Shown piece by piece: positions 1-8,979 of a stretch of DNA of 18,068 nucleotides. A model generated the notes under the pieces. It saw only the letters and a list, made by a program, of their open reading frames with translations, had not been told where the DNA came from and made no database searches. This DNA is from Atopobium sp. (GTDB taxonomy: Bacteria > Actinomycetota > Coriobacteriia > Coriobacteriales > Atopobiaceae): contig JABZHD010000010.1 of NCBI GenBank assembly GCA_015259045.1, forward strand, positions 1-18,068. Direction: 5' to 3'. The position numbers were made by a program, and so were the translations under genes. The stretch's first letter is position 1. Each line of letters starts with the position of its first letter.

Positions 1-2577
1 ACGTAACCACTCCGGAACAGTGTGATAACGGCGCAGCTCAGCGGTATTGAAGACCATAACTCCTGCCTGGAAGTAGGCATAAGGATTCTTAAGATTAAGC
101 ACGTCAAGGCTGTACTTCATGCGGTCTCCGCCGCGAATGTTGAGGTTTGCCAGATAGTCAATATCAAGCGTTGCCGCAATAAGATTGTTGCCCATTCTTA
201 CGTCATACAGTTCAGCAACATTACCGTTAACCACAAGGTCAGAGTCAAGATAGACAACCTTATCGTAAGCAGAAAGAATGTCTTGAGCCAAGAAGCGGAA
301 GTACGTTTCAACACTAATATGAGCGTTATTAGTGTCTAGCTTGTAGTCCTTTACCATGCGCCACACGTTATAGAACGTAATACGAGCATTCTTATAATGC
401 GAGAAGTGCTTCTTAACCAGCTCCTGCTTTGATCCGCCAATATTGGTGTTAAGGACAACAACATCGTAGAAACGGTTAGGATCGGCGTTTTCAAGCATTG
501 AGCCCATAGCGCAGGTAAGAATTGGAACGTAGTTGTTATCTGCTGCAAAGACAACAGGAACAACGTTCTGGCTTGCAATCTCAGGCTTCTCTTCAAAGAG
601 TGGAATGAACTTCTGACGAGGCTCTGGATTGGTAAAGTGAATGCACTGAAGCTCTTTTACCTTCCAGTTTTTGCCCTCTGTACGCAGCATATGCATACGC
701 CAGATATTAAAGAGACGCTCAGTCAGATGACCTGGAGTTCTTAGGGCCTCTTTGCTATAGGTGGACATATCAGTACGGGCAGTCCACTCGTCTACAAGGG
801 GGAACACCCATGCTGCATAGCGATCAAAGAGCTCTTTACGCATGATATACATGTTGCAGAAGCACTGCTGATGACCGTTGAGAAAAGCGTTTACGTCCTC
901 TGCATACTCTGGATGACGCTCAACGATAAGCGCAGCCATGGTATCCATATCCTTTGGATGGAGTAGCGGAGCGGAATGGTACTGCTCAAGAGGTGTATTA
1001 GCGCTTCCAGGGAATTTGCTAATATCCTTTACCCCAGTGGTAATGAGGTCATAGCCCTCAATGCACTGAGCAATGGTCTGATCATCAAGACCATATTTCT
1101 TGATGGCATCCTCATCAATGAAGTCATCCATAACCTCACCAAACGGATTTTCTGGATAAACCGTATCGGTAAAGTTGAAGTAGCGACGATAATGACCAAA
1201 GCCAACATAGCGAGCATTGGTGATGTTCTTCCATGCCCAATACTGTGTAGTCATCTCACAGTACATTGGGTTTTTCTCGGTAATGGTATCGCCCTCATCG
1301 TCGTGGAGCATATACGTAAAGCGATTACTCTTCTGGCCTGGTCCTACCTGGATAGGTTGAAGGTAGTTGCTTGCGGGAACATCAACATCTTTATGAGAGG
1401 TAATCAGAATGCGAATAGGCTGCTGCTCAAACATCTTTACCATGTGCTTTCTCTCTAGATACTCCATGTGCTCATCGGCAATCTGTTTCATGCGAACTGC
1501 CCTATCAAACGACAGTCCCTCATCCTGATTCATCAGATCCGCATACTTCTTTGCATACTTTCTAAAGCGATATGCATCGCTATCTTCTGGAAGCTCAGTA
1601 CCAGTGGCAATGGCCTCGTATGCTTCATCTCTTACAAAGCGATAAAGCTCTCGAGCAGCTACCGATGGTCCAAAGAGAATGGCAAACGGCTCAAGAGCTG
1701 CCTCTTGATCTTCAGGAGCAAGACGGAATCTCCACTCAGCACTCAGAAGCTCCAACAGTCTATGCTTCATTCCCTTAAAGGAGTTGAGATGCGCAATATT
1801 ATCTGATTTGCCAATATAGAGTTCTACCTGATCAATGTTGTCCAAGAACTGATAGCAGAACTCTCCAAATTTATCTAAAGAAATACGAGAAGCACCAGTT
1901 ACTCCGATGCCATAGTGGTACAAAAAGCCTCTGCAAGACTCAAAGCCATCAGCGGTCTGAGCCTTATCTGCCAGGATAAATACCTCATAAGCGTCTTCTG
2001 CTCTTACCAGGCGCTCCGAAGTCATCTCTGCAAAGGCGGAGCGGAAAAGTTCTCCACGATACAAGCGCTGCGTAGCTCGCCAATCAAGCTTCTGTCCATA
2101 GCCCTCATCATAAATAATGCGAAGGATATCGTCACCCTGAGTAAAGTCTGATTGTTGGTTAATGTAGCTCTCAAAAGACTTCGCATCAGTTGGGTCAACG
2201 CCATTTTCTGGAATAACAGTAATGCCAAGGTGGAGAATATCAACAGGATTCTTCTCAATATGAGCAACTACCTGCTCAAGAAAATCAGGAGTAACCTCAT
2301 CATCACCGTCTAGGCAAAAGACCCACTCGCCTTTTGTATGAGCTGCAGCAGTTTTACGTGCCAGATGGAGGCCTTGATTGGTTGGATGAGTGACAACCTT
2401 GAACCTTGAGTCATCACCTACTGCTGTAACAATTTTCTCTGGAGTGGAATCTGTTGAGGCGTCATCAACAATAATTGCTTCAAAATCACCAAATGTCTGA
2501 TTCTTTACACTTTGAATACAACGCCCAATGTATGATTCGATGTTGTATGCAGGAATTACAAAAGAAACCTTAGGCAT
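1..2577 (-). CDS. Multidomain glycosyltransferase GT2-DUF4422-GT8 (partial, C-terminus outside window)
   Basis: The minus-strand frame is open for 859 codons from the ATG at 2577 to the window edge, so the stop lies outside. The start follows AAGGAGTT with a short spacer. Residues about 1-300 read as a family-2 glycosyltransferase: MPKVSFVIPAYN at the start, VDDAS near residue 36 and a DGDDE acidic motif near 93. Residues about 388-640 resemble DUF4422 (ITSHKD near 392, GHYRRYF near 460). Residues from about 664 resemble GT8: VVFAADNNYV, a metal-binding YLDSDLV near 776, then YFQAGVMVFN. Such enzymes transfer sugars from nucleotide sugars during synthesis of cell-surface glycans. I see no signal peptide, so a cytoplasmic or membrane-associated location is likely. 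It lies 80 bp downstream of an ABC permease. Donor and acceptor sugars cannot be predicted. Confidence 0.88.
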   Translation of the reverse strand, partial: MPKVSFVIPAYNIESYIGRCIQSVKNQTFGDFEAIIVDDASTDSTPEKIVTAVGDDSRFKVVTHPTNQGLHLARKTAAAHTKGEWVFCLDGDDEVTPDFLEQVVAHIEKNPVDILHLGITVIPENGVDPTDAKSFESYINQQSDFTQGDDILRIIYDEGYGQKLDWRATQRLYRGELFRSAFAEMTSERLVRAEDAYEVFILADKAQTADGFESCRGFLYHYGIGVTGASRISLDKFGEFCYQFLDNIDQVELYIGKSDNIAHLNSFKGMKHRLLELLSAEWRFRLAPEDQEAALEPFAILFGPSVAARELYRFVRDEAYEAIATGTELPEDSDAYRFRKYAKKYADLMNQDEGLSFDRAVRMKQIADEHMEYLERKHMVKMFEQQPIRILITSHKDVDVPASNYLQPIQVGPGQKSNRFTYMLHDDEGDTITEKNPMYCEMTTQYWAWKNITNARYVGFGHYRRYFNFTDTVYPENPFGEVMDDFIDEDAIKKYGLDDQTIAQCIEGYDLITTGVKDISKFPGSANTPLEQYHSAPLLHPKDMDTMAALIVERHPEYAEDVNAFLNGHQQCFCNMYIMRKELFDRYAAWVFPLVDEWTARTDMSTYSKEALRTPGHLTERLFNIWRMHMLRTEGKNWKVKELQCIHFTNPEPRQKFIPLFEEKPEIASQNVVPVVFAADNNYVPILTCAMGSMLENADPNRFYDVVVLNTNIGGSKQELVKKHFSHYKNARITFYNVWRMVKDYKLDTNNAHISVETYFRFLAQDILSAYDKVVYLDSDLVVNGNVAELYDVRMGNNLIAATLDIDYLANLNIRGGDRMKYSLDVLNLKNPYAYFQAGVMVFNTAELRRYHTVPEWLR

Positions 2578-2606
2578 ACCAACTCCTTATAAATAAGCAA
2601 TCTCAA

Positions 2607-2625
2607 CTATCTTCTATCTTATCTA
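2607..2625. repeat. Short AGATA direct repeats in an 80-bp intergenic gap
   Basis: Read on the minus strand, three copies of AGATA occur almost in tandem within 19 bases, between the permease stop and the glycosyltransferase start. The flanking sequence is AT-rich, and no convincing hairpin terminator is visible in the gap. The repeats could be part of a promoter or regulator site, or simple low-complexity sequence. Confidence 0.3.
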
Positions 2626-2657
2626 AAATATGCCTCTCTTGGGCGGGCAAAAGATGT

Positions 2658-5600
2658 CTACTCGACGCTCTTCAAGCTCTCAACCATATCAATATTTTTG
2701 AGCTTAGGTCGCATGGCAACATATACCAACAGCGAGAAGACAAGCGTGAGTCCAAAGGCAAACCAATAGCTTGGTGCATGGATAGCTCGACCAAACATAA
2801 CAAGGTCAATCTCAGCAGTTTGAACTACAAATCCCTCAAGGTATGTTCCTAGAACAAGTCCAAAAAACGCTCCAAAGATGGCCAACAAAGCAATCTCTCT
2901 AAAGACATAGGCATCAACTTCATGACGCGTAAATCCAAGTACTTTGAGGCTTGCAATTTCTCTAATGCGCTCTTCAATATTGATATTGGTGAGGTTATAC
3001 AAGACGATAAATGCCAGCAGAGCTGCAGCCACAATAAGAATAGCTACAACACGATTAACTACGGCAAGTGATTCTCTATAGGTGCGGATAGCTTCATTGA
3101 CGTCATCAACAGTTGCAACTCCTGTCTGGTTAATAAGCTTTTCTCCAAATGCCTCTCTCGTTGCTTGATCTTCGGGAAGCGTTGCATACCAGCCGTCCGC
3201 TGCTTGATCTTGAATACCTAGAGAATGCCATGCTGAAGGTCCCAGATACAGATACGACCCAACGTAATTCTCGGCAACTCCTGTAATAGTAAGCGTGCTT
3301 GGCTCACCTGAAGCGTTTCCAATTCTGTCCTGAGCATAGACCTGAATGGTATCTCCCACACCTACACCAAGTCGTTTTGCAAGCTTCTCTGTAATTACTA
3401 CCGAGTCTTCTCCAAGCTCTATTGCCTGGCCAGAAAGACGATTACGCAGGGTTGCTAAACCGGTGAGGTCTTGAAGAGAATCGCTGGTCATAATAGTTGT
3501 TCTTGTAAGCGAGCCTGCCTTTTGTGTAGGTGACTCAAGAAGAACGTTTTCTCTGGTTATGCGGTGGATATTTGTAGCACCCACCTGATTAAGCTCTGCA
3601 TTAATCTGATCTGCTTCCTCACTTGAAACATCAGAGGTCATTCCCACAATATAGTCATAATGCGATATAGCTGGCCATTGGTTATCAATGATGTCGCTAA
3701 TGGAATCCCTAAGTCCAAAAGCCACTAATAAGAGTGCAGTACATCCAGCAATTCCCACGAGCGTCATAATCAAGCGCCTCTTATAGCGGACAAGGTTTCT
3801 GATTGTAACTTTCCACGAGAAAGACAGTCTGGACCATAGAGGCTCAAACCGCTCAAGTAAAATCTTTGAGCCCGCTTTTGGAGCTTTTGGAAGCATGAGG
3901 CTAGATGGTTCTTCTTTCAATGAGGATAAAACGGCAGCCATGGTTGAAAGAAGCGTGATGCCTATACCGGAAAGTCCAGAGAGTAGCGCACTATCAAGCT
4001 GAATAGGATAAGGAGCTCCCCCATTTGGGATGGTATAAATTGACCCGTATGCAGAGATAATAACGCCTGGCAACACTTGACTTAAACATGCTATGCCAAT
4101 AACGGCACCTAAAAGTGAGGCGAGCAAGGCATATAACAGGTACTTTGCCGCAATCTGAGCAGTTGAATAACCAAGCGCCTTATGAACACCAATAAGCGTA
4201 CGCTCTTCAGAAACCATTCGCGTCATACTGGTAAGTGAAACCAGAGCTGCAACCAAGAAGAACATCAGTGGGAATACATTAGCAATATCATTGATACGCT
4301 CAGAGTCTGCTTGATAAGCTGCAACACCAATCTCTTTTGTGCGATCAAGTACATACACATCAGGTTCTTTAAGCTCATCAATCTTCTTTTGAGCTTCATC
4401 GAGCTCTTTCTGACCATCAGCAAGCTGTTTCTCAACCTCAGTGCGTTGCTCCTCAAGACTCTGTCTTCCCTCGTTAGTCTGAGCTTCTGCACTTTGAAGG
4501 GCTGTTTGTCCTGCGTTCAGGCGGCTAAGCGACGCGGCAAGTTTATCCTGAGCTGCAGACAGCTGATCTGCAGTAGCAAGCCTTGCCTCTGCCAAGTCCT
4601 GGCGCGCCTGAGCTACCTGAGACTCTGCCTCATGCAGTTGAGCCGTGCGCTGATCTAGCTCTTCTCGCACGGCTGCTAAAGCCTGCTGCTGGGAAGCCAG
4701 CTCTGCCTCTGCAGCGCTAATCTGCGCCTGTGTGGCGAGAAGAGCGTCTACTTGCGAGGTTGGTAGACCTAAAGCTCTGAGCTGCTGCTGTGCTTCTTCA
4801 AGTGTAGAAGCCGTAATTCCTTGCGCAGCAAGTCCTGCAAGAAACGCATCTCTACCCGCTTCAAACGTACTCTTTTGCTGCGCAAACGTTGCTTGTCCTG
4901 CATTGAAAGCAGCAAGGCCAGCTTGATACTGAGCCTCTCCTGCACTAAGCTCAGCTGTTCCCTGGGCTATCTGTGCCTCTGAAGCTGTAATCTGAGCTTC
5001 CGCTTGTGCAAATTGCTGCTCAGCACTGTAGCGCGAAGTTGTAAGCTGCTGACGTCCTGTATCATATTGCTTCTGACCATCATCCAGCTTTTGCTGCTGA
5101 GCGGAAATTTGTGCCTCCGCATCATCAAGCTTCTTCTGAGCATCCCCTAGTTTATCCGCGGCCTCTTGTCTTGATTGCTCCAGCTTTTGACGAGCCTCAT
5201 CAACCTGAGTTTGAGCGTCATCTTTGAGCTCTTGCAAACGAAGAGCAGCAAGCGACGGATTCATCTGTGTAATGCGTTCTGCAACGCTATCAACAGCGCT
5301 CTGATACGCCGATGAGCCGCTCTTATAGCTGGTAGCACCTTGAACCGTTAGATACGCTTCGGTATAGGGGTCATCGTTTGCAAAAGCATCTTCCGTGACA
5401 TACACAAATTGCTGAACAATGCCATTGCCTAACGATGTAGTACCAAAATTGCTTACATACGGATATGTTGGTGCATTTACAAAGCCAACAACCGTGTACG
5501 AACCACCCTTTAAATGAACTCCGTTTGAAGTATCTGGCAGCTCAATCTGTTGACCAAGGCTAATATCTGCTCGTTTCTTGGGATCCGCGCTCATCACGCA

Positions 5601-5990
5601 CTCGTAAGGCCCTTGAGGAAGCCTTCCCTCAACAACTGTTGGTTGATTAAGCTCACCAGGTCTAAAAGAACTCACACGAGCAGTAGATTGCGACGACGTC
5701 AACGTAGCCATAACGTCTACCGTCCGAGAAGGCATAACCGTTTCAACACCCTCAACTGACGCAAGGGCGAAAACGTCCTTCTCGCTTAATCCAAGCGTTG
5801 AGATGACGCGAAGGTCATAGAGATGCTGGTTTGCGTAAAACGTATGAGCAGCTTCTTGCATGTCAGGGCTTGCCATTTTGAGTCCCGCAAAGAAGCCGCA
5901 GCCCAACGCAACAATTCCTGCAATTGCAAGAAATCTGGCGAGAGACCCTTTGATGGTCCGAGTAATCTCGGTGAAAAGAGCGTGGGGCAT
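2658..5990 (-). CDS. FtsX/MacB-type ABC transporter permease with long extracytoplasmic coiled coil
   Basis: This is a 1110-residue membrane subunit of an ABC exporter. One N-terminal helix (about residues 15-37) is followed by an extracytoplasmic region. From about 250 to 535 the sequence is rich in Gln, Ala, Glu and Lys with heptad-like spacing, suggesting a long coiled coil, broken near residue 395 by a Gly/Pro-containing hinge. A first FtsX-type core with three helices spans about 565-690. A second begins with VTIRNLVRYKRR near 730 and ends with three helices at about 975-1105. The ATG at 5990 lies two bases after the stop of the ATPase gene. A GTG at 5999 would overlap that gene and is less likely. 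Close coupling makes the two genes one transporter. Members of this family export lipids, peptides or drugs, or act as mechanotransmitters. The substrate here is unknown. Confidence 0.93.
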   Translation of the reverse strand: MPHALFTEITRTIKGSLARFLAIAGIVALGCGFFAGLKMASPDMQEAAHTFYANQHLYDLRVISTLGLSEKDVFALASVEGVETVMPSRTVDVMATLTSSQSTARVSSFRPGELNQPTVVEGRLPQGPYECVMSADPKKRADISLGQQIELPDTSNGVHLKGGSYTVVGFVNAPTYPYVSNFGTTSLGNGIVQQFVYVTEDAFANDDPYTEAYLTVQGATSYKSGSSAYQSAVDSVAERITQMNPSLAALRLQELKDDAQTQVDEARQKLEQSRQEAADKLGDAQKKLDDAEAQISAQQQKLDDGQKQYDTGRQQLTTSRYSAEQQFAQAEAQITASEAQIAQGTAELSAGEAQYQAGLAAFNAGQATFAQQKSTFEAGRDAFLAGLAAQGITASTLEEAQQQLRALGLPTSQVDALLATQAQISAAEAELASQQQALAAVREELDQRTAQLHEAESQVAQARQDLAEARLATADQLSAAQDKLAASLSRLNAGQTALQSAEAQTNEGRQSLEEQRTEVEKQLADGQKELDEAQKKIDELKEPDVYVLDRTKEIGVAAYQADSERINDIANVFPLMFFLVAALVSLTSMTRMVSEERTLIGVHKALGYSTAQIAAKYLLYALLASLLGAVIGIACLSQVLPGVIISAYGSIYTIPNGGAPYPIQLDSALLSGLSGIGITLLSTMAAVLSSLKEEPSSLMLPKAPKAGSKILLERFEPLWSRLSFSWKVTIRNLVRYKRRLIMTLVGIAGCTALLLVAFGLRDSISDIIDNQWPAISHYDYIVGMTSDVSSEEADQINAELNQVGATNIHRITRENVLLESPTQKAGSLTRTTIMTSDSLQDLTGLATLRNRLSGQAIELGEDSVVITEKLAKRLGVGVGDTIQVYAQDRIGNASGEPSTLTITGVAENYVGSYLYLGPSAWHSLGIQDQAADGWYATLPEDQATREAFGEKLINQTGVATVDDVNEAIRTYRESLAVVNRVVAILIVAAALLAFIVLYNLTNINIEERIREIASLKVLGFTRHEVDAYVFREIALLAIFGAFFGLVLGTYLEGFVVQTAEIDLVMFGRAIHAPSYWFAFGLTLVFSLLVYVAMRPKLKNIDMVESLKSVE

Positions 5991-5992
5991 AA

Positions 5993-6694
5993 CTACCACT
6001 CGACAGTAAGTGCGTCAGCTGGGTGCTGATTAATTTCTACCGATTGAGCTTGACCCTCTTTAACGTGGATTACCCTATCGGCAATTTGAGTGAACGCAAA
6101 GTTGTGCGTAACAATAGCCACGGTTTTATGCTGTTCTTTGCACATATCCTGCAAGAGCTTAAGAATTTGCTTTCCTGTTTTATAATCCAGCGCGCCTGTT
6201 GGCTCATCGCAAAGCAAAAGACGTGGATTTTTTGCCAAAGCGCGTGCAATAGAAACGCGTTGCTGCTCTCCACCAGAAAGCTGAGCTGGGAAGTTATCCA
6301 TACGATGCTCAAGACCAACTGCTCGAAGTGCATCTTCTGGCTGCATGGGGTCAAGACAAATCTGGGAAGCAAGCTCAACGTTTTCTTTTGCAGTGAGATT
6401 AGGAACAAGATTGTAAAACTGGAAAACAAAGCCAATGTCGTGACGGCGATAGAGCGTTCTTTCTTTTTCCGAAAGCCCGCCAATTTCTTTTCCGTCTAAA
6501 TAAATAGACCCGGAGGTACAGGTATCCATACCTCCGAGCATATTTAAGACAGTTGTTTTACCGGCACCTGATGGGCCGACAATTACGCAAAGCTCGCCCT
6601 CTTCTATGGAGAAGTTCATGTCATGGACAGCGTGTACCTTGACGGAGCCCATGGTATACGTCTTTGTTACCTCTTTAAATTCAACAAAAGACAT
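5993..6694 (-). CDS. ABC transporter ATP-binding protein (LolD/MacB-like)
   Basis: The 233-residue cytoplasmic ATPase powers the FtsX-type permease encoded immediately downstream. The Walker A motif GPSGAGKTT is at residues 40-48. The Q-loop is within FVFQFYNL near 92, the signature LSGGEQQR near 140, and Walker B with the catalytic Glu ([12 protein letters not shown]) near 160. The switch His is in IVTHN near 196. The length and the EPTGALD sequence fit the LolD/MacB/FtsE branch of exporters. AGGAG precedes the ATG by six bases. The stop is two bases from the permease start, which indicates translational coupling. The substrate is not evident. Confidence 0.96.
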   Translation of the reverse strand: MSFVEFKEVTKTYTMGSVKVHAVHDMNFSIEEGELCVIVGPSGAGKTTVLNMLGGMDTCTSGSIYLDGKEIGGLSEKERTLYRRHDIGFVFQFYNLVPNLTAKENVELASQICLDPMQPEDALRAVGLEHRMDNFPAQLSGGEQQRVSIARALAKNPRLLLCDEPTGALDYKTGKQILKLLQDMCKEQHKTVAIVTHNFAFTQIADRVIHVKEGQAQSVEINQHPADALTVEW

Positions 6695-6748
6695 ACTGTT
6701 CTCCTATAAGTAAGAATTCCTCCAAACAAGAAGAGAGTGTGTGAGCAA

Positions 6749-7372
6749 CTACTCCTGTGGAGCCTCTGGTGCTGCAGGAGCCTCAGGTGCTGCTGGAGCC
6801 TCAGGTGCGACGGTTGTGGCGGTTGCTTCTGGAGCAGGTGCTGCTGTTACCTCTGCAGTTACAGGAACTACAGGAGCAACCTCTGCGCCCTCGGTAGCAA
6901 GAGGCATTGGAGAAACAACAACCTCTTCCTCCTCAAGATCAGCCTGACGCTGGTCAAACTCTTTCTTAGCACGAACCCAAATGAGAAGTGCAAGAAGAGC
7001 CGTGAGGAACAAGAAGCCCACAATCATGATGTTAAGAATAAGGGTGGTGAAGTTTACTGCCTGGCTGATAGAAATCATTACAGAGAGCTCTGTAAGTGCG
7101 GAAGTTAAACCAACTACAGAGAGAATGGAGAGACCCCACCTAAGACGAGGACGGAAGCCCCTCAGAAGACCTGAAACCGCAGCAAATAGGTAACACAGGA
7201 AAACAATGTAGGTGACACGTGCAAGTATCAGGGAAATTGGACTTGTCTGACGAGTTGCAAAGTTAAATACCGTGTGGAAATAGCTGAGATACTGAACTGG
7301 TGCAACAAAATCAATGACGATAAAAATGAGAGCCACAATTGCTGGGATGGCAATTTTTGCTTTGGGGTTCAT
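6749..7372 (-). CDS. Four-helix membrane protein with Ala/Pro/Glu-rich C-terminal tail
   Basis: I do not recognise a named family for this 207-residue protein. Four hydrophobic segments are visible at about residues 5-27, 45-70, 78-100 and 108-133. A charged stretch (WVRAKKEFDQRQADLEEEE) follows, then a roughly 65-residue low-complexity tail made of Ala, Pro, Val, Glu and Thr that ends in tandem PEAPAA units. A good GAGGAGG site sits four bases before the ATG. The gene lies 54 bp upstream of the ABC ATPase on the same strand and 49 bp downstream of the YolD-like gene, so it may belong to the transporter operon. The tail could be an unstructured tether or an interaction region. Its repeats could vary in number between strains. 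Confidence 0.8.
   Translation of the reverse strand: MNPKAKIAIPAIVALIFIVIDFVAPVQYLSYFHTVFNFATRQTSPISLILARVTYIVFLCYLFAAVSGLLRGFRPRLRWGLSILSVVGLTSALTELSVMISISQAVNFTTLILNIMIVGFLFLTALLALLIWVRAKKEFDQRQADLEEEEVVVSPMPLATEGAEVAPVVPVTAEVTAAPAPEATATTVAPEAPAAPEAPAAPEAPQE
6759..6812. repeat. Three 18-bp tandem repeats inside the membrane-protein gene
   Basis: Three consecutive 18-base units occur at 6759-6776, 6777-6794 and 6795-6812. The first two differ at two positions, and the third diverges at its end. On the minus strand each encodes a six-residue Ala/Pro/Glu unit in the protein's C-terminal tail. The period is a multiple of three, so gain or loss of a unit keeps the frame. Confidence 0.85.
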
Positions 7373-7421
7373 GAAACCTCCTCGATTTCTTTATACGACC
7401 TGTCTATTTTATCGTATTAAC

Positions 7422-7643
7422 CTATGACCAGTGCGGTAAGTCATGAAAGTCTTTTATATGGTCTTGAGCTTCTTGTTCTCTTTCTGCTAAAGCCTCTCTT
7501 AAACCCTTCAATGCATCAAAGGGCATGAATATTTTTGCCCTGTTTGCCCGAGACATGCGAGGATGCCCGTAGTGCATCTGCGATGCAAACGTCTCCTCTT
7601 TTGCACCATTTTCCGCTGGCGAGAAACCCTGTCTAGGCTTCAT
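7422..7643 (-). CDS. YolD-like small protein, partner of the Y-family polymerase
   Basis: This is a 73-residue protein. The ATG at 7643 is chosen over an upstream in-frame start at 7745 because GGAGAAG lies just ahead of it and because the extra N-terminus would only read through polymerase codons. The start overlaps the polymerase stop by 11 bases (ATGAAGCCTAG), typical of translational coupling. The segment HPRMSRANRAKIFMPFDALKG resembles the core of YolD-like proteins (PF08863), which in Firmicutes are encoded beside UvrX-type polymerases. Their role is thought to be in SOS or mutagenesis, possibly UmuD-like. The assignment rests on the motif and the context. The protein is somewhat shorter than Bacillus YolD. 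Confidence 0.75.
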   Translation of the reverse strand: MKPRQGFSPAENGAKEETFASQMHYGHPRMSRANRAKIFMPFDALKGLREALAEREQEAQDHIKDFHDLPHWS

Positions 7644-8976
7644 TGGTTTCTTCTCCACTACGGTGTCCTCCAATCTGAGCATTTCTTTGTCGAGCAGTTG
7701 CTTCGGGAAGTAGGTCCATAGCTTTGAGCAAAGAGTTCTTTCCAAACTTCTTCTTTATGGCGTTGATAGTATCTTGGCGCTGGCGCTCTTTCTCTAAAAC
7801 GGTATTGTCCTGGAAAAGCGACGTCTGAATACCCGATCCCGTTTCTTCTTGAGTGTTTCCAAAAGTAAGGCCAACGCGATGCACGCTTTCTGAAGGTATT
7901 ACTCGCTCGTCAAAGAAAGACAAAACCTCTGCCATAAGTTCATCTCTAGAGTTAGTAGGGTAAGAGAGTTTCCTAGTGCCACTACTGGAGGGAATATGTC
8001 TCCTCCAGCTTCTATAATCTCCTGTTTGCCTCAGTTCTTCCATCTGGCTCTCTGTTGCCGAGTAGCCAATATAGATGCCAATAGAAGAGCAAACGAGCTT
8101 TTGCGTTACAAGCTCAAGCGTCAACGCCTCGACCATCTCTTTAAAGATAAGACGCGCGCCCTCTGTATCTCTGTTGTGATCAAAGACCTGCGCCGTTGAG
8201 ACAGAATGACTTTGAGACTTATAGGCCTTAATATCTGCAATGGTTGTTGGCTCAATGCCCCATGCATGATCAATAAGAATTTCTGCATCAACACCAAATT
8301 CTTTATACAGAGGTTCTGTAGGAGCCATAGCAAGCTGCCCCATAGTGTGAATATTCATTGCCGCAAGACGCTTTTGAATACCTGCACCAATATGCCAAAA
8401 ATCAGTCAAAGGTTTATGGTTCCAAAGTTTAAGTTTGTACGACTCTTCATCAAGCTCACCAAAGAAATTTGGGCTGTGCTTTGCCGTAATATCAAGCGCA
8501 ATTTTTGCCAAATACAAATTTGGGCCTAAACCACAAGTAGCAGGGATACCAGTAGTTTTTGCTACGTCTGCACGGATCTTCTCGCCTAGCTCTCTTGCTG
8601 TGCATCCGTAAAGCGATAAGTACGGTGTTACATCAATAAATGCCTCGTCAATGGAGTAGACATGGATGTCTTCTGGCGCAATGTATTTGAGATAGACCGA
8701 ATAAACGTCTGCAGACCGCTCCACATACAGAGCCATGCGGGGAGGCGCCACCTCGTAAGTAAGATTTTTGGGAATCTCAAAAACGCGACAACGTCCAGGA
8801 ACGCCCAGCGCACGAAGCGCCGGTGAAACCGCCAAACAAATTGTCTTTTCTGTCCTGGTAAGATCAGCCACAACAAGCTTAGCCTTCATGGGATCAAGGC
8901 CCCGCTCAACACACTCAACCGATGCGTAGAAACTCTTTAGGTCAATAACCAGGTACTGTTTTTGAGAAGGTGTCAT
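7633..8976 (-). CDS. Y-family translesion DNA polymerase (UvrX/UmuC type)
   Basis: This 447-residue polymerase bypasses damaged template bases with low fidelity. The palm starts with YLVIDLKSFYASVEC, where Asp12 is the first metal ligand and Tyr17 the likely steric gate. The catalytic pair is Asp110-Glu111 in YSIDEAFIDV. A QTSLF sequence at 384-388 is a good match to a beta-clamp-binding motif. The end contains RNAQIGGHR, seen in Gram-positive UvrX-like enzymes. No strong ribosome-binding site precedes the ATG. The stop of the DJ-1 gene is three bases upstream, so translation is probably coupled. The YolD-like gene overlaps the 3' end. DinB (Pol IV) is the alternative name, but length, tail and neighbour favour the UvrX type. 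Confidence 0.94.
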   Translation of the reverse strand: MTPSQKQYLVIDLKSFYASVECVERGLDPMKAKLVVADLTRTEKTICLAVSPALRALGVPGRCRVFEIPKNLTYEVAPPRMALYVERSADVYSVYLKYIAPEDIHVYSIDEAFIDVTPYLSLYGCTARELGEKIRADVAKTTGIPATCGLGPNLYLAKIALDITAKHSPNFFGELDEESYKLKLWNHKPLTDFWHIGAGIQKRLAAMNIHTMGQLAMAPTEPLYKEFGVDAEILIDHAWGIEPTTIADIKAYKSQSHSVSTAQVFDHNRDTEGARLIFKEMVEALTLELVTQKLVCSSIGIYIGYSATESQMEELRQTGDYRSWRRHIPSSSGTRKLSYPTNSRDELMAEVLSFFDERVIPSESVHRVGLTFGNTQEETGSGIQTSLFQDNTVLEKERQRQDTINAIKKKFGKNSLLKAMDLLPEATARQRNAQIGGHRSGEETNEA

Positions 8977-8979
8977 GGC

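Noticed and set aside
976..1458. Plus-strand 160-codon frame opposite the large glycosyltransferase
   Set aside because: The minus strand encodes a continuous DUF4422-like domain here, and the plus-strand product has no motifs.
6023..6499. Plus-strand 158-codon frame opposite the ABC ATPase
   Set aside because: It is fully covered by a gene with intact Walker A, signature and Walker B motifs, and its own translation shows no family features.
7644..7745. Longer start for the YolD-like protein at 7745
   Set aside because: The added residues are out-of-frame polymerase sequence. A ribosome-binding site and the YolD-type core fit the ATG at 7643.
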